A stretch of 64,000 bases of DNA. Source: Bacteroidota bacterium. GTDB taxonomy: Bacteria; Bacteroidota; Bacteroidia; Chitinophagales; Chitinophagaceae. A model generated the notes under the pieces. The model was not told the origin of the DNA, made no database searches, and worked only from the letters and a program-made list of their open reading frames with translations. The first letter of the stretch is position 1, and each line of letters opens with the position of its first letter. The stretch covers positions 4,064 through 68,063 of the forward strand of contig JAFDXL010000004.1 of the NCBI GenBank assembly GCA_018267955.1. The letters run 5' to 3'. Made by a program: the position numbers and the translations under genes. Shown piece by piece: positions 10,001 to 17,640 of the stretch.

Positions 10001-10448
10001 CCTCAGCAAGAGCAGTGGACTCATCCACCAATGGCTGAATATTACTTTGTATCAGCGGTATCCCGGCTTTTTCAGCAACCTCTTTAGCGGTTACCTTATC
10101 GCCTAGCGCCGCCATAGCTTCGGGGCTAGGGCCTACAAAAACTATATTATTTTCTGCACATTTACTTGCAAAGGTTGCGTTCTCTGACAGGAAGCCATAA
10201 CCTGGATGGATAGCATCAGCGCCACAATCCTTTGCTATAGCAATGATCTCGTCCATATTCAGGTATGGTTTCAGCGGATCATTGTCTGCGCCTACCTGGT
10301 AAGCTTCATCTGCTTTATAGCGGTGCAGGGAATAACGGTCTTCGAAGGTGTATATGGCAACAGTAGAAATATTAAGTTCGGTAGCCGCCCGAAATATACG
10401 TATGGCTATTTCGCCACGGTTAGCGATCAGTAATTTTTTAATCTTCAT
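7008..10448 (-). CDS. pyc: Pyruvate carboxylase (biotin-dependent, single chain)
   Basis: This 1146-residue enzyme makes oxaloacetate from pyruvate, bicarbonate and ATP and refills the TCA cycle. In order: biotin carboxylase with ATP-grasp loop GGGGRGM (1-450), carboxyltransferase starting at about 535 (TDTTFRDAHQS, metal and pyruvate site), the tetramerisation/PYC-OADA region, and a C-terminal biotinyl domain with EAMKMET, the biotinylated residue being Lys1112. The length is that of a full alpha4 enzyme. With methylmalonyl-CoA mutase in the same window it feeds the same part of central carbon metabolism, though the genes are separate units. It has its own promoter and terminator. Confidence 0.97.
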   Translation of the reverse strand: MKIKKLLIANRGEIAIRIFRAATELNISTVAIYTFEDRYSLHRYKADEAYQVGADNDPLKPYLNMDEIIAIAKDCGADAIHPGYGFLSENATFASKCAENNIVFVGPSPEAMAALGDKVTAKEVAEKAGIPLIQSNIQPLVDESTALAEAGRIGYPLMLKAAAGGGGRGMRVVRNDEQLRKAFHEARSEAKNAFGDDTVFLEKFVENPKHIEVQIAGDRHGNIVHLYERDCSVQRRFQKVVEVAPSLGLREETRNKLYQYALQIARAVNYNNLGTVEFLVDAEQNIYFIEVNPRIQVEHTVTEMITGVDLIKTQIYIAQDYKLSDSEIGLGNQAAIPKNGFAIQCRITTEDPANDFKPDYGTLLTYRNATGFGVRLDEGSTYPGMKISPFFDSMLVKVSTSGNTKRDAAQKMHRALREFRIRGVKNNIQFLENLITNEDFIAGKATVSFIQENPQLFDMPVRQDRGTRMLEFLADVTVNGNPDVKIKHDGRTFEKPVVPTYDTLTGHPKGTKDLLTELGPDKFSEWLKNEKKIHYTDTTFRDAHQSLLATRMRTYDMLKVAKSFAMNHPQTFSMEVWGGATFDVCVRFLKEDPWKRLEALRKAIPNILLQMLIRGANGVGYAAYPDNLIEKFVEQSWEKGVDIFRIFDSLNWMPNVTPVIDMVRKRTGGLAEASLCYTGDIMDPNRTKYTLDYYLRIAKDLENAGAHILAIKDMSGLLKPYAAKELVTALKETVKIPIHLHTHDTSSLQPATYMMAIDAGVDVVDCAIGSLSGLTSQPNFNAVVEMMKFHERENAYDIKSLNKYSDYWQAVREYYYPFESGLKASAADVFEHEIPGGQYSNLKPQAIALGLGDKFDAIKDMYATVNDMFGDIVKVTPSSKVVGDMAQFMVANDLTPDDVMEKGASISFPESVQQFFMGEIGQPEGGFPKDLQKIVLKDRVPFNDRPNIHIPPVDFDNELEAFKEKYGKDLQLTDFLTYKFYPKVFEEGLAFWRKYGDVSVVPTPIFYYGMKMGQDTTIEIAKGKTLLIRLLSIGPVDDNGKRTVFFKLNGQTRNIEVQDKSQKVEKRENKKIDAANKSQIGAPLQGLLSKLLVNKGEAVKKNQPLFVIEAMKMETVVTAPGEGKVGHIELTAGTLVNTHDFIIELN

Positions 10449-10474
10449 TTTAATTTGTTAGTCCTATTTGCCAG

Positions 10475-10506
10475 CAAAAGTAGTGCCAACAAAAACACCG
10501 GGCAAA
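10475..10506 (-). promoter_or_regulatory. pyc promoter
   Basis: On the minus strand, TTTG (10506-10503), 20 nt, then TACTTTTG (10482-10475), 26 nt before the pyc ATG. The -33 element lies in the loop of the hairpin that ends the upstream M13 peptidase gene, so the terminator and promoter overlap. Confidence 0.65.
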
Positions 10507-10518
10507 TGTCCCGGTGTT
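10491..10518 (-). terminator. Terminator of the M13 peptidase gene
   Basis: A 9-bp stem AACACCGGG/CCCGGTGTT (10494-10502 with 10510-10518) with a 7-nt loop is followed by a T run on the minus strand. It lies 30 nt after the peptidase stop and overlaps the pyc promoter. Confidence 0.7.
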
Positions 10519-10547
10519 ATTTATATGTTTTTGAACGATATTTTATA

Positions 10548-12587
10548 TTACCAAAGGCGTACGCGCAAACTATCGGGCAGGTACATCTTATTTCCGGGCT
10601 TCACATCAAACGCCTCATAAAACTCCGGAACATTAGGCATAGGCCCGTTCACACGGTATTTTGCCGGTGAGTGCACGTCTGTGTGCAGGCGTTGTGCCAG
10701 TTCATCCTTACGCGTTTGATACAGCCAGCCCAGGGCATATCCCATAAAATAACGTTGCAGCGGTGTCAGGCCATTGATCTTTTCGCCTTTTTTATAGGTT
10801 TCTGTCTGCTTAAAGGCATCCAGCCCTATCAGTATGCCGCCAAGATCTGCCAGATTCTCACCCAACGTGGCGCGGCCGTTGATATGCAGGGTATCTACCG
10901 GTGTCATTTTATTGAACTGCTGCACCAGCACATTAGCGCGTTCGTTAAACTGGGTTTCATCCGTTTTGCTCCACCAGTTTTTCAGGTTGCCTTTTTCATC
11001 AAACTGACGGCCTTCATCGTCAAAACCATGGGTGATCTCATGGCCTATAGTAGATGCAGCTGCATATCCGTACACCAGCGCGTCGTCCAGTTCCTCATCC
11101 CTATAGCCCGGCACGGTAAATATGCCAGCCGGCAGTACTATCTCGTTATTGGAAGGATTGTAATAAGCATTATAGGTCTGCGGTGTCATATCCCATTCTG
11201 TACGATCTACAGGCTTGCCCAATTTATTGAGCTGATAATTGTTCCAGAATTCATTGGCTCGTATCATGTTCAACACAAACGGGCCACGATCTATTTTTAA
11301 TGATGAAAAATCTTTCCATTTATCAGGATACCCAACTTTCTTCGTAATACTCGCCAGTTTGCTCAATGCCTTCTTTTTAGTGCTATCTGTCATCCACTCC
11401 AGCTTTTCTATGCGAGCTTTATATGCATTGCGCACGTTCTCTACCATATCGGCATAGCGCTTCTTGGCTTTTTCGTTGAAGTATTCTTTAGCAAATAGTT
11501 GTCCCAAAGCTTCGCCCATAGCGCCTTCCTCTGCATCCAATGCACGCTTCCAGCGTGGTTTCAGTTGTTCTACCCCACGGATGGTTTTGCTGTAGAAATC
11601 GAAATTGGCGTTTACAAATGGTGTACTTAAATATGCACCTAAAGCACACACCAGGTGGAAGGTGAGGTAATCTTTCAGGTTTTGCAATGGTTCGGTTGCT
11701 ACTACCTTGTCTAGTTGTTTATAGAATTCTGGCTGGCCTACAATTACACTGTCCACATGTTTCACGCCAATGGTTTGCAATATGGATGGCCATTCGATTG
11801 TTGGTGAAATGGTTTTCAGCTGCGAGATAGCCATTTTATTATAATTCTTATAAGGATCACGCAGATCTTCCAGCTTACGGGATGCCTGGGCTAGCTTAGT
11901 TTCGATGGCTACTATATTGGCCGCCTTCGTGTTCGCTTCTGCTTCGGGGACGCCTGCCAGTTGCAGTACTTTAGCTATATATGCCGGGTAAGCATTGCGG
12001 ATCTTAACGCTGCGTTCATCGGTATTAAAATAATAATCCCTGTTAGGCAGGCCCAATCCACCCTGGTTCATATCATAGGCCATTACTTCGCTGTTCTTGG
12101 CATCCTGCGATACTCCTTCATCGAAGAAATAACCTACACCCCTTGCGTGGCCTTGTGCTACATACGCCATCAGGTCTTTAGTGTTTTGCAGGGCATTGAT
12201 CTTATCCAGCTCAGGCTTCAATGGGGCTATACCTTGCTTTTCAATATCCGCAGTATCCATGGCGCTATACCAGAAATCGCCAATCTGCTGGGTAGTTCCG
12301 GATGTAGCATGTTTGGCTTCTGCATCCTGGTTTATCTTCAGCAACCTGTCATACAATTCTTTCTGCACGAGGTTACCAATTCCCCAGCCTGTTTCGTCAC
12401 CCGGTATAGGATTGTTTTTTATCCAGCCACCATTAGTGTATTCAAAGAAATCATCTGCAGGGTTTACAGTACTATCTCTATCTGTTATCAGTATATCAGG
12501 TTTATTGGGTTGCTCCTTTTGCTCCGCGGATTTACATGCAGCCATCAACGCAACAGCAGCTACTCCCCATACTACCTTTTTATTCAT
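10548..12587 (-). CDS. M13 family (neprilysin-like) zinc metallopeptidase lipoprotein
   Basis: The 679-residue protein has a lipoprotein signal (ALMAAC, Cys18) and the full M13 architecture. The catalytic HEITH (516-520) is followed by GENLAD (576-581) with the third zinc ligand, and by the C-terminal VNGPMPN and substrate-site region ending RVRLW. M13 enzymes cut short peptides. Here it is expected to be anchored to a membrane and to act in the periplasm or at the surface. It is a single gene with its own promoter and terminator, and the length is normal for the family. Confidence 0.95.
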   Translation of the reverse strand: MNKKVVWGVAAVALMAACKSAEQKEQPNKPDILITDRDSTVNPADDFFEYTNGGWIKNNPIPGDETGWGIGNLVQKELYDRLLKINQDAEAKHATSGTTQQIGDFWYSAMDTADIEKQGIAPLKPELDKINALQNTKDLMAYVAQGHARGVGYFFDEGVSQDAKNSEVMAYDMNQGGLGLPNRDYYFNTDERSVKIRNAYPAYIAKVLQLAGVPEAEANTKAANIVAIETKLAQASRKLEDLRDPYKNYNKMAISQLKTISPTIEWPSILQTIGVKHVDSVIVGQPEFYKQLDKVVATEPLQNLKDYLTFHLVCALGAYLSTPFVNANFDFYSKTIRGVEQLKPRWKRALDAEEGAMGEALGQLFAKEYFNEKAKKRYADMVENVRNAYKARIEKLEWMTDSTKKKALSKLASITKKVGYPDKWKDFSSLKIDRGPFVLNMIRANEFWNNYQLNKLGKPVDRTEWDMTPQTYNAYYNPSNNEIVLPAGIFTVPGYRDEELDDALVYGYAAASTIGHEITHGFDDEGRQFDEKGNLKNWWSKTDETQFNERANVLVQQFNKMTPVDTLHINGRATLGENLADLGGILIGLDAFKQTETYKKGEKINGLTPLQRYFMGYALGWLYQTRKDELAQRLHTDVHSPAKYRVNGPMPNVPEFYEAFDVKPGNKMYLPDSLRVRLW

Positions 12588-12606
12588 AAAAATTATTTTT
12601 GAACTG

Positions 12607-12636
12607 CGAATGTAATTGGTTTAGTCAGTAATTCAA
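12607..12636 (-). promoter_or_regulatory. Promoter of the M13 peptidase gene
   Basis: On the minus strand, TTG (12636-12634), 19 nt, then TACATTCG (12614-12607), one base off consensus, 19 nt before the ATG. Confidence 0.6.
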
Positions 12637-12650
12637 TCCCCTGTAATGGG

Positions 12651-13232
12651 TTAGGGCAGTAAAAGCGGCCCAAGCCAGTACATCCACGCTACCCAACCGA
12701 TAATGCTGCCGGAAACACCATATATGACCAGTTCTTTCCTATGCTCCTTAACTATAGAAAAGGTGACGTATGCCAACAATGCACCAAAGACAATAAGCAA
12801 AGCGGCATAGCCTATAAACAATGGAATATTCAAGTGGTGGAGCAACCTCGACTCATCGGCAGGCCATCCTGTCTGGTAAGGAAGCATGAATAACAAAACA
12901 CGAAGTACCTCCCTGCTCCAGAAAAAAGTAAGTACTATCCAAAATAGGTGCTTTGTTTTACAGGCATCTATAGGTTCTTTTCGTGAGGTCCACATCAACC
13001 CGATAAAACCTAATGCTCCTGTAAGTATGGTTTGCAAAGGGCCGCCAAGCGTAAAAATAAAATCCCCGAATGCCATATCAGACGCAGTGGTGTATCCGGG
13101 ACTAGTGTATCTATAATGAATTACGGGGTCTCCTCCCAAAAGAACACCCGCTATATAATGCCCGCATTCATGTAATAAAGTACCTGCGATAGCAGCAAGA
13201 AAAAACCAAAGAGTGATTTTCAGATTTGGCAT
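12651..13232 (-). CDS. M50-like integral membrane metalloprotease
   Basis: The 193-residue protein is mostly hydrophobic, with about five membrane segments. The first holds HECGH (21-25), a zinc-protease motif inside the membrane as in site-2 proteases and other M50 peptidases. A GGPLQ stretch (about 64-68) sits in the second part, but a clear NPDG-type third ligand motif is not obvious. No PDZ domain is present, so it is a minimal form. The substrate is unknown. It precedes the M13 gene on the same strand with a 63-nt gap holding that gene's promoter. Confidence 0.75.
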   Translation of the reverse strand: MPNLKITLWFFLAAIAGTLLHECGHYIAGVLLGGDPVIHYRYTSPGYTTASDMAFGDFIFTLGGPLQTILTGALGFIGLMWTSRKEPIDACKTKHLFWIVLTFFWSREVLRVLLFMLPYQTGWPADESRLLHHLNIPLFIGYAALLIVFGALLAYVTFSIVKEHRKELVIYGVSGSIIGWVAWMYWLGPLLLP

Positions 13233-13320
13233 AGGATAAGGAATAACATCTTTGGAATAATATTAGAGCATAGCGGTCAAACTTCAGCAGCAATTCTATA
13301 AATTGTAGAAAAATAATTAA

Positions 13321-13800
13321 ATGAAGACCGTTGCTGCAGACCTGCTCTCAACTATAGAAAATGCCATTCCTTTGCTTCTAGCGATCAGCGATGTGGAAGC
13401 GGCCATAAAACCGAACCCCGAAAAATGGTCCTGCAAAGAAGTGATCGGCCACCTGATCGATTCGGCCTGCAACAACCAGCAAAAGTTTGTACGAACAATA
13501 CAAAAGGATGGTGAAAAATTCCCGCCTTATGAGCAGGAAAAATGGGTTGCTATTCAGAAATATAATGACGCTGAATGGAATGAGCTGATCAGCCTATGGA
13601 GCCAATACAATAAACATATAGCGCATATCATCCGGAATATACCGGACGAGGCGCTGCCTAATGAACTAAATATAGGCAGTAAAGGCCCATACACACTCGA
13701 CTTTATTGTTCGTGACTACCCGGAACACATGAAGCACCATCTGAAGCAAATAATACCGGATGCGCCTTTTCTGAATAACAATTTTAAGATGGTGTATTAG
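13321..13800 (+). CDS. DinB-like four-helix-bundle protein
   Basis: The 159-residue protein is helical. Its histidines GHLIDS (about 46) and the late pair HMKHHLKQ (about 138-145) are in the positions where DinB/YfiT-family proteins bind a metal. Many members are thiol-dependent S-transferases (bacillithiol-linked), but this one may have another role; the sequence alone does not show the substrate. It has no signal peptide. Its stop codon overlaps the end of the small convergent gene at 13797-13970. Confidence 0.8.
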   Translation: MKTVAADLLSTIENAIPLLLAISDVEAAIKPNPEKWSCKEVIGHLIDSACNNQQKFVRTIQKDGEKFPPYEQEKWVAIQKYNDAEWNELISLWSQYNKHIAHIIRNIPDEALPNELNIGSKGPYTLDFIVRDYPEHMKHHLKQIIPDAPFLNNNFKMVY

Positions 13801-13970
13801 TTACCCTTCTTCACTTTAGTATAAGTGTAAACGATCTGCTTGCCTACCACGTGCATCTCTACTTCTACCAGTTCGCCGCGAAAGGGGTTTAATTGCATTA
13901 TATAAGTGAGGAACTTGTTACCAAACAATTTTGGCTTTGGGGAATTGTTGACTGTTTTCATGTCTTTCAT
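13797..13970 (-). CDS. 57-residue basic protein of unknown function
   Basis: A short frame from ATG at 13970 to TAA at 13797. The protein begins MKDMKTVNN, holds KPKLFGNKFLTYIMQLNP and ends KVKKGN. It is basic, without membrane segment or signal peptide, and the middle alternates like beta strands (ELVEVEMHVVGKQIVYTY). An alternative start at codon 4 gives 54 residues. The codon use is like that of its neighbours, which supports a real gene. The function is unknown. It overlaps the last bases of the DinB-like gene tail to tail. Confidence 0.55.
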   Translation of the reverse strand: MKDMKTVNNSPKPKLFGNKFLTYIMQLNPFRGELVEVEMHVVGKQIVYTYTKVKKGN

Positions 13971-14148
13971 TTTTTGTTTTAATAAAGTTGAGGGCGAAAC
14001 GGTACTTCTTCAAAATTTTGGCCCCTGCTTAACTTTCGATTAACCTATGGCTACCATGCCCACAATCCGAGATGTTGGGTATAAGTCATAGCGATGTCAT
14101 ATCTCCACCATATTAACCTAAATTAACCTTGCTTAACAGTAATTGTGC

Positions 14149-14177
14149 TTGCACCCTATGAGGCCAAAATACTTTTG
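14149..14177 (+). promoter_or_regulatory. Promoter of the M43 protease gene
   Basis: TTG (14149-14151), 18 nt, then TACTTTTG (14170-14177), 18 nt before the ATG. The rest of 13971-14148 shows no gene. Confidence 0.6.
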
Positions 14178-14195
14178 CTTTAAACATTCACATTT

Positions 14196-15572
14196 ATGCA
14201 AAAGATTCTACTCACACTACTACTAAGTGCTGCCGCTATCGGCGGTCGCGCCCAGGCGCCATCAGTGCCTATAACAGATGGCTTTGATGACATGATGGAA
14301 AGAGCGCGTTCGTTTAATCCTAATTACAAACAGGATATTGCCAGGCTAAATCAAGAAATAGAACAAAAAGGCCGATTGCTTATGACTGACAACGCAGCAC
14401 AAAAAACAACGGCAATCAAAGAAGTCCCGATAATATTTCACGTAGTACTCAACAGCAGTCAATTGGCACAGATAGGTGGCGAAGCAGGCGTCATTGAAAG
14501 GATCAATTCTCAGATCGATGCGCTTAATGCAGATTACAATGCTGCCAATGCTGATTCGGCTACTATCCCGCCTGCTTTTAAAACTTTTTACGCTAACGTA
14601 GGCATCCACTTTGCCTTAGCACATAAAGACCCTAATGGCAATTATACCCCTGGGTATGAATTTATTACTACAACACAAAGCAGTTTTGCCGTAAATGGTG
14701 GTACTATAGGTTCAGGTTTTGCCTGCAGCGATGCGAAGTTCAGCACAACCGGTGGCGCAGAGGCATGGGACACTAAGAAGTATATCAATGTATGGGTAAT
14801 TAATATTACACCCTTTGGCGTTGGTGGTGTAGGCACTCCGCCGCCTTATGCAGCTTACGGTGGTGAAGTCGCCTTCCCATGGAATGAGCAGGGCATTGCC
14901 ATTGCATACTTTGCACTTGGCAAACAAACAAGCAGCAGTCAATATTTTGTACCCGCAGCCAAAGCCGGAAGAACCCTGGTACATGAAATGGGGCACTTCT
15001 TCAACCTGTTCCACCCATTCGGGTTATCTACATTCGATAACAGCGATTGTACAGATGACGATGGTGTAGGTGATACCCCAAAAGAAGCTGGTCCTACCCA
15101 AAGTAAATGTCCTGCATTCCCGTTATTGGACACCTGCAGCAATACATTTCCCGGCGTAATGTTTATGAACCATATGGACTATTCAGCAGATACATGCCGT
15201 ACCATGTTCACTACACAACAAGCTGCAAGGATCAATGTAGAGCTTGCTAATGGCGGATACCGCCAGTCTTTATTGGATGATCCGGGCATTATCTATAACT
15301 ACCCAACCACTATAACCACAATAAGTAATCAAAGCTCATTCAGGATATTCCCTAATCCTGCATCAGGCAACTGTGTACTATGGTTTGCCGCAGATAGCCA
15401 CCCCAAAGAAGCCACCTTATTGAATGCTATGGGGCAAGCAGTAAAGGTCTTCAAACTGGATGAAACTACTCAACTGCAACACCTCGATATTAGCGATATA
15501 GCAAGGGGCGCATATAGCCTGCAATGCCGGTTTGACAATACGGCAGCTACTCAAAGATTAATGATCTACTAG
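14196..15572 (+). CDS. Secreted M43 (pappalysin/cytophagalysin-type) zinc metalloprotease with T9SS tail
   Basis: The 458-residue protein has a signal peptide (1-20, ending GGRAQA), a propeptide-like region to about 70, and a metzincin catalytic domain with HEMGHFFNLFH (263-273) and a later Met-turn region (FMNHMDYS, about 325). Cysteines around TDDDGVGDTP and CPAF match the pattern of M43B enzymes. From about 383 it has a T9SS sorting tail (FRIFPNPASG, LLNAMGQ, GAYSLQCRF), so it should be exported through the outer membrane. It is a single gene with a promoter and a strong terminator. Confidence 0.93.
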   Translation: MQKILLTLLLSAAAIGGRAQAPSVPITDGFDDMMERARSFNPNYKQDIARLNQEIEQKGRLLMTDNAAQKTTAIKEVPIIFHVVLNSSQLAQIGGEAGVIERINSQIDALNADYNAANADSATIPPAFKTFYANVGIHFALAHKDPNGNYTPGYEFITTTQSSFAVNGGTIGSGFACSDAKFSTTGGAEAWDTKKYINVWVINITPFGVGGVGTPPPYAAYGGEVAFPWNEQGIAIAYFALGKQTSSSQYFVPAAKAGRTLVHEMGHFFNLFHPFGLSTFDNSDCTDDDGVGDTPKEAGPTQSKCPAFPLLDTCSNTFPGVMFMNHMDYSADTCRTMFTTQQAARINVELANGGYRQSLLDDPGIIYNYPTTITTISNQSSFRIFPNPASGNCVLWFAADSHPKEATLLNAMGQAVKVFKLDETTQLQHLDISDIARGAYSLQCRFDNTAATQRLMIY

Positions 15573-15589
15573 AGAGTAAATTTCTATAA

Positions 15590-15628
15590 AAATGACCGCT
15601 TTGCTTTTGCAACGCGGTCATTTTTTTT
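15590..15628 (+). terminator. Terminator of the M43 protease gene
   Basis: Stem AAATGACCGC/GCGGTCATTT (15590-15599 with 15614-15623) runs into a T8 tract (15621-15628). Confidence 0.8.
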
Positions 15629-15635
15629 GGATAGC

Positions 15636-15758
15636 TTAATTGCCCTTTTTATTTGATGACCCAAAGTACCATTTAAAGCGCCTGTAAATTACATATAGCA
15701 ACACCAGGAGCAGCAGCACTTCAAACGATTCACGAAAAAATATACCTATACCCAGCAT
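15636..15758 (-). CDS. 40-residue single-pass membrane protein of unknown function
   Basis: The frame runs from ATG at 15758 to TAA at 15636. It encodes MLGIGIFFRESFEVL, a hydrophobic segment LLLLVLLYVIYRRF and a basic tail ending KKGN: one membrane helix with positive residues after it, so the tail is probably cytoplasmic. A TATCTTTG box lies 6 nt before the ATG. It ends just after the terminator of the convergent protease gene. It resembles the small membrane proteins common in Bacteroidota, but I cannot assign a family. Confidence 0.55.
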   Translation of the reverse strand: MLGIGIFFRESFEVLLLLVLLYVIYRRFKWYFGSSNKKGN

Positions 15759-15764
15759 AGGCCG

Positions 15765-15772
15765 CAAAGATA
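15765..15772 (-). promoter_or_regulatory. -7 box before the 40-residue membrane protein
   Basis: TATCTTTG on the minus strand, 6 nt before the ATG, implies a leaderless or nearly leaderless message. A TTTTG lies only 14 nt upstream, too close for the usual spacing. Confidence 0.4.
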
Positions 15773-15845
15773 ATAAGTGCCTCACCCAAAATCATGATAT
15801 TCCCACAGGGCGAAGAAAATCTTCTGCTTTTTTTGAACCTCGGCA

Positions 15846-16262
15846 TTATCTATACTGCCCGGACCATAAAGGCGTACCATCGTCATTACGTAGTTTAAGC
15901 GTTTCCGTACCCTTATCTATCTTTTTTGCTATGATGGTCCATCTGCCGTTTAATTTCACCTTAGATCCTTCCACCTTTATTTTATCACCTTTGCTAAAAG
16001 TAAATGATTGCTTTTCTATATACCATTTTGGACCAACATGAACGGCAATGTCGGCTGAAGAAGCTTGCATTATCAAATGCACACCTGTATTTATACCATT
16101 GCCCGACGTTTGTGTTTCTACTTTCGTAACCACACCTTGTAGAATGGTAACGGTATTTACATCATAATTGCGAGCCGCTGCGTATTTTTTCTGTCTTGCG
16201 CTTTGCGCTACTGCGGCATTTAGGGAGAGAACTGCCATCAATAATACAACCAGGTTTTTCAT
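15846..16262 (-). CDS. Secreted OB-fold-like protein of unknown function
   Basis: The 138-residue protein has a signal peptide (cut after about AVAQ, residue 20) and a beta-rich body: TILQGVVTKVETQTSGNG, VHLIMQ, IAVHVGPKWYI, KGDKIKVEGSKVKLNGRW. That order of strands is like small periplasmic OB-fold (BOF-type) proteins, including ones that describe themselves as binding metals or nucleic acids, but no binding site can be named. It is a single gene with its own promoter (TTG at 16305-16303, 20 nt, CATATTTG). Confidence 0.7.
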   Translation of the reverse strand: MKNLVVLLMAVLSLNAAVAQSARQKKYAAARNYDVNTVTILQGVVTKVETQTSGNGINTGVHLIMQASSADIAVHVGPKWYIEKQSFTFSKGDKIKVEGSKVKLNGRWTIIAKKIDKGTETLKLRNDDGTPLWSGQYR

Positions 16263-16274
16263 GTCTTTTTTTTA

Positions 16275-16305
16275 CAAATATGGCATTAAGGGAAGCCGGT
16301 TGCAA
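16275..16305 (-). promoter_or_regulatory. Promoter of the secreted OB-fold-like gene
   Basis: On the minus strand, TTG (16305-16303), 20 nt, then CATATTTG (16282-16275), one base off consensus, 12 nt before the ATG. Confidence 0.5.
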
Positions 16306-16349
16306 TGATAATTGACATTGTATCTCCTGATTATAATCAGCCTGCCTGG

Positions 16350-17594
16350 TTAATTCAAATATTGCACAAGCTCTTCTATTTTCCTTTTTATTAATTGTCT
16401 TTCTGTCTCCGTTTTAGCCAGGGCCAGTGCTTGCTTAAGGCTGGCTAATGCTTTGTTTATATCTTTAGCCTTATACAGTTCTGCCAGCAATACGAAATAG
16501 AAATGGGTGTGTTCTATATCCAGTTTTGCAACTTCGTCTAATGCAGCATCTACCCCTTTAGCCTTAGACATTGCAAACAATCGGTTCAATGCAACTGTCG
16601 GCGAATAATTCACCTGGAGCAATTGATTGTACAGGCTTAATATCTCGTTCCATTTCCTTTGAGTGTCTTCCTTCATACAATGCCAATAAGCAATTCTGGC
16701 CTCCAGGTGGTAAGAACTCATTTCTGGTCCGTTTGCAGACTTTGACAAATAGTCAATGCCTCTGTCTATCAGCTCACGATTCCACAGGCTATCGTCCTGC
16801 TCATCATACAACACAATGGTATCATCAGAATTTTGCCGCGCGTCAAAACGGGAGGCGTGAAAACACATGAGCGCCATTAGCGCATTTGTTTTGGGCACAT
16901 TGGTAAGCGGGTATTCCGTAAGCATTATACCCAGGCGAATCGCTTCGATACAAAACTCTTTTCGCAAAATACCGTTAGCGCTTCGCGAATAATAACCTTC
17001 ATTGAACAATAGGTATATTACATGTAAAACATTATCGAGCCGCACCTGTAATTGATAGGCAGATGGTAATTCCATTTTTATGCCTTCTGTTCTAAGCTTT
17101 TCCTTCGCGCGATAAAGGCGTTTATTGATCGTCTCTTTATTGGTAAGAAAGGCTTCTGCGATCTCCTCTATACCAAAGCCGCAAAGTATCCGCAACGCAA
17201 GGCCTATCTGCGCCTCGCTGGCAATGGCGGGGGCACAGACAGCAAATAACATTTGTAACTGGCTATCCCTGATATTTTCCGCAGAAAAATCAGGTTGATC
17301 ATTTTCTGTTATGATCGTTGCGTTGTGTTTCAATTCAGGCGCAACACTCACTTCAAATATTTTACTACGGCGAAAATGATATAACATCTTCTGCTTAGCC
17401 ACCGTATACAACCAGGCTACAGGATTAGCCGGTAATCCCTTCATCCCCCACGACTCTGCTGCGTGCAAAAAGGTTTCGCTTACGATATCTTCAGCTATCT
17501 CTATATGCTGTAACCCATACAACTTACTGATGACTGCAACCATTTTTGCGAACTCCTGCTGAAATATCCCCTTTAAGTAATGCTGCTCATTCAT
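16350..17594 (-). CDS. ECF42-like RNA polymerase sigma factor with C-terminal helical extension
   Basis: From the ATG at 17594 the protein has 414 residues. It carries sigma-70 region 2 (EIAEDIVSETFLHAAESW, NPVAWLYTVAKQKMLYHFRR) and region 4 with a helix-turn-helix (GFGIEEIAEAFLTNKETINKR), then a long extension with LLFNEGYYSR and TPR-like helices. This is the layout of group ECF42, whose genes sit beside DGPF-domain genes, as here. In that group the extension, not a classical anti-sigma factor, is thought to control activity. The frame is open upstream to 17651, but those codons run through a terminator-like hairpin, so codon 20 of the open frame is the likely start. Confidence 0.88.
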   Translation of the reverse strand: MNEQHYLKGIFQQEFAKMVAVISKLYGLQHIEIAEDIVSETFLHAAESWGMKGLPANPVAWLYTVAKQKMLYHFRRSKIFEVSVAPELKHNATIITENDQPDFSAENIRDSQLQMLFAVCAPAIASEAQIGLALRILCGFGIEEIAEAFLTNKETINKRLYRAKEKLRTEGIKMELPSAYQLQVRLDNVLHVIYLLFNEGYYSRSANGILRKEFCIEAIRLGIMLTEYPLTNVPKTNALMALMCFHASRFDARQNSDDTIVLYDEQDDSLWNRELIDRGIDYLSKSANGPEMSSYHLEARIAYWHCMKEDTQRKWNEILSLYNQLLQVNYSPTVALNRLFAMSKAKGVDAALDEVAKLDIEHTHFYFVLLAELYKAKDINKALASLKQALALAKTETERQLIKRKIEELVQYLN

Positions 17595-17597
17595 AAT

Positions 17598-17637
17598 AAA
17601 AAGTATAGGCATCCCTTTTAAAACCGGGATGCCTATA
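17598..17637 (-). terminator. Intercistronic hairpin between the DGPF and sigma genes
   Basis: A perfect 12-bp stem (17604-17615 with 17626-17637) and a 10-nt loop begin 3 nt after the DGPF stop. On the minus strand it is followed by CTTTTTATT, and the sigma-factor ATG comes right after. It looks like an intrinsic terminator or attenuator inside the operon. Confidence 0.65.
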
Positions 17638-17640
17638 AAA

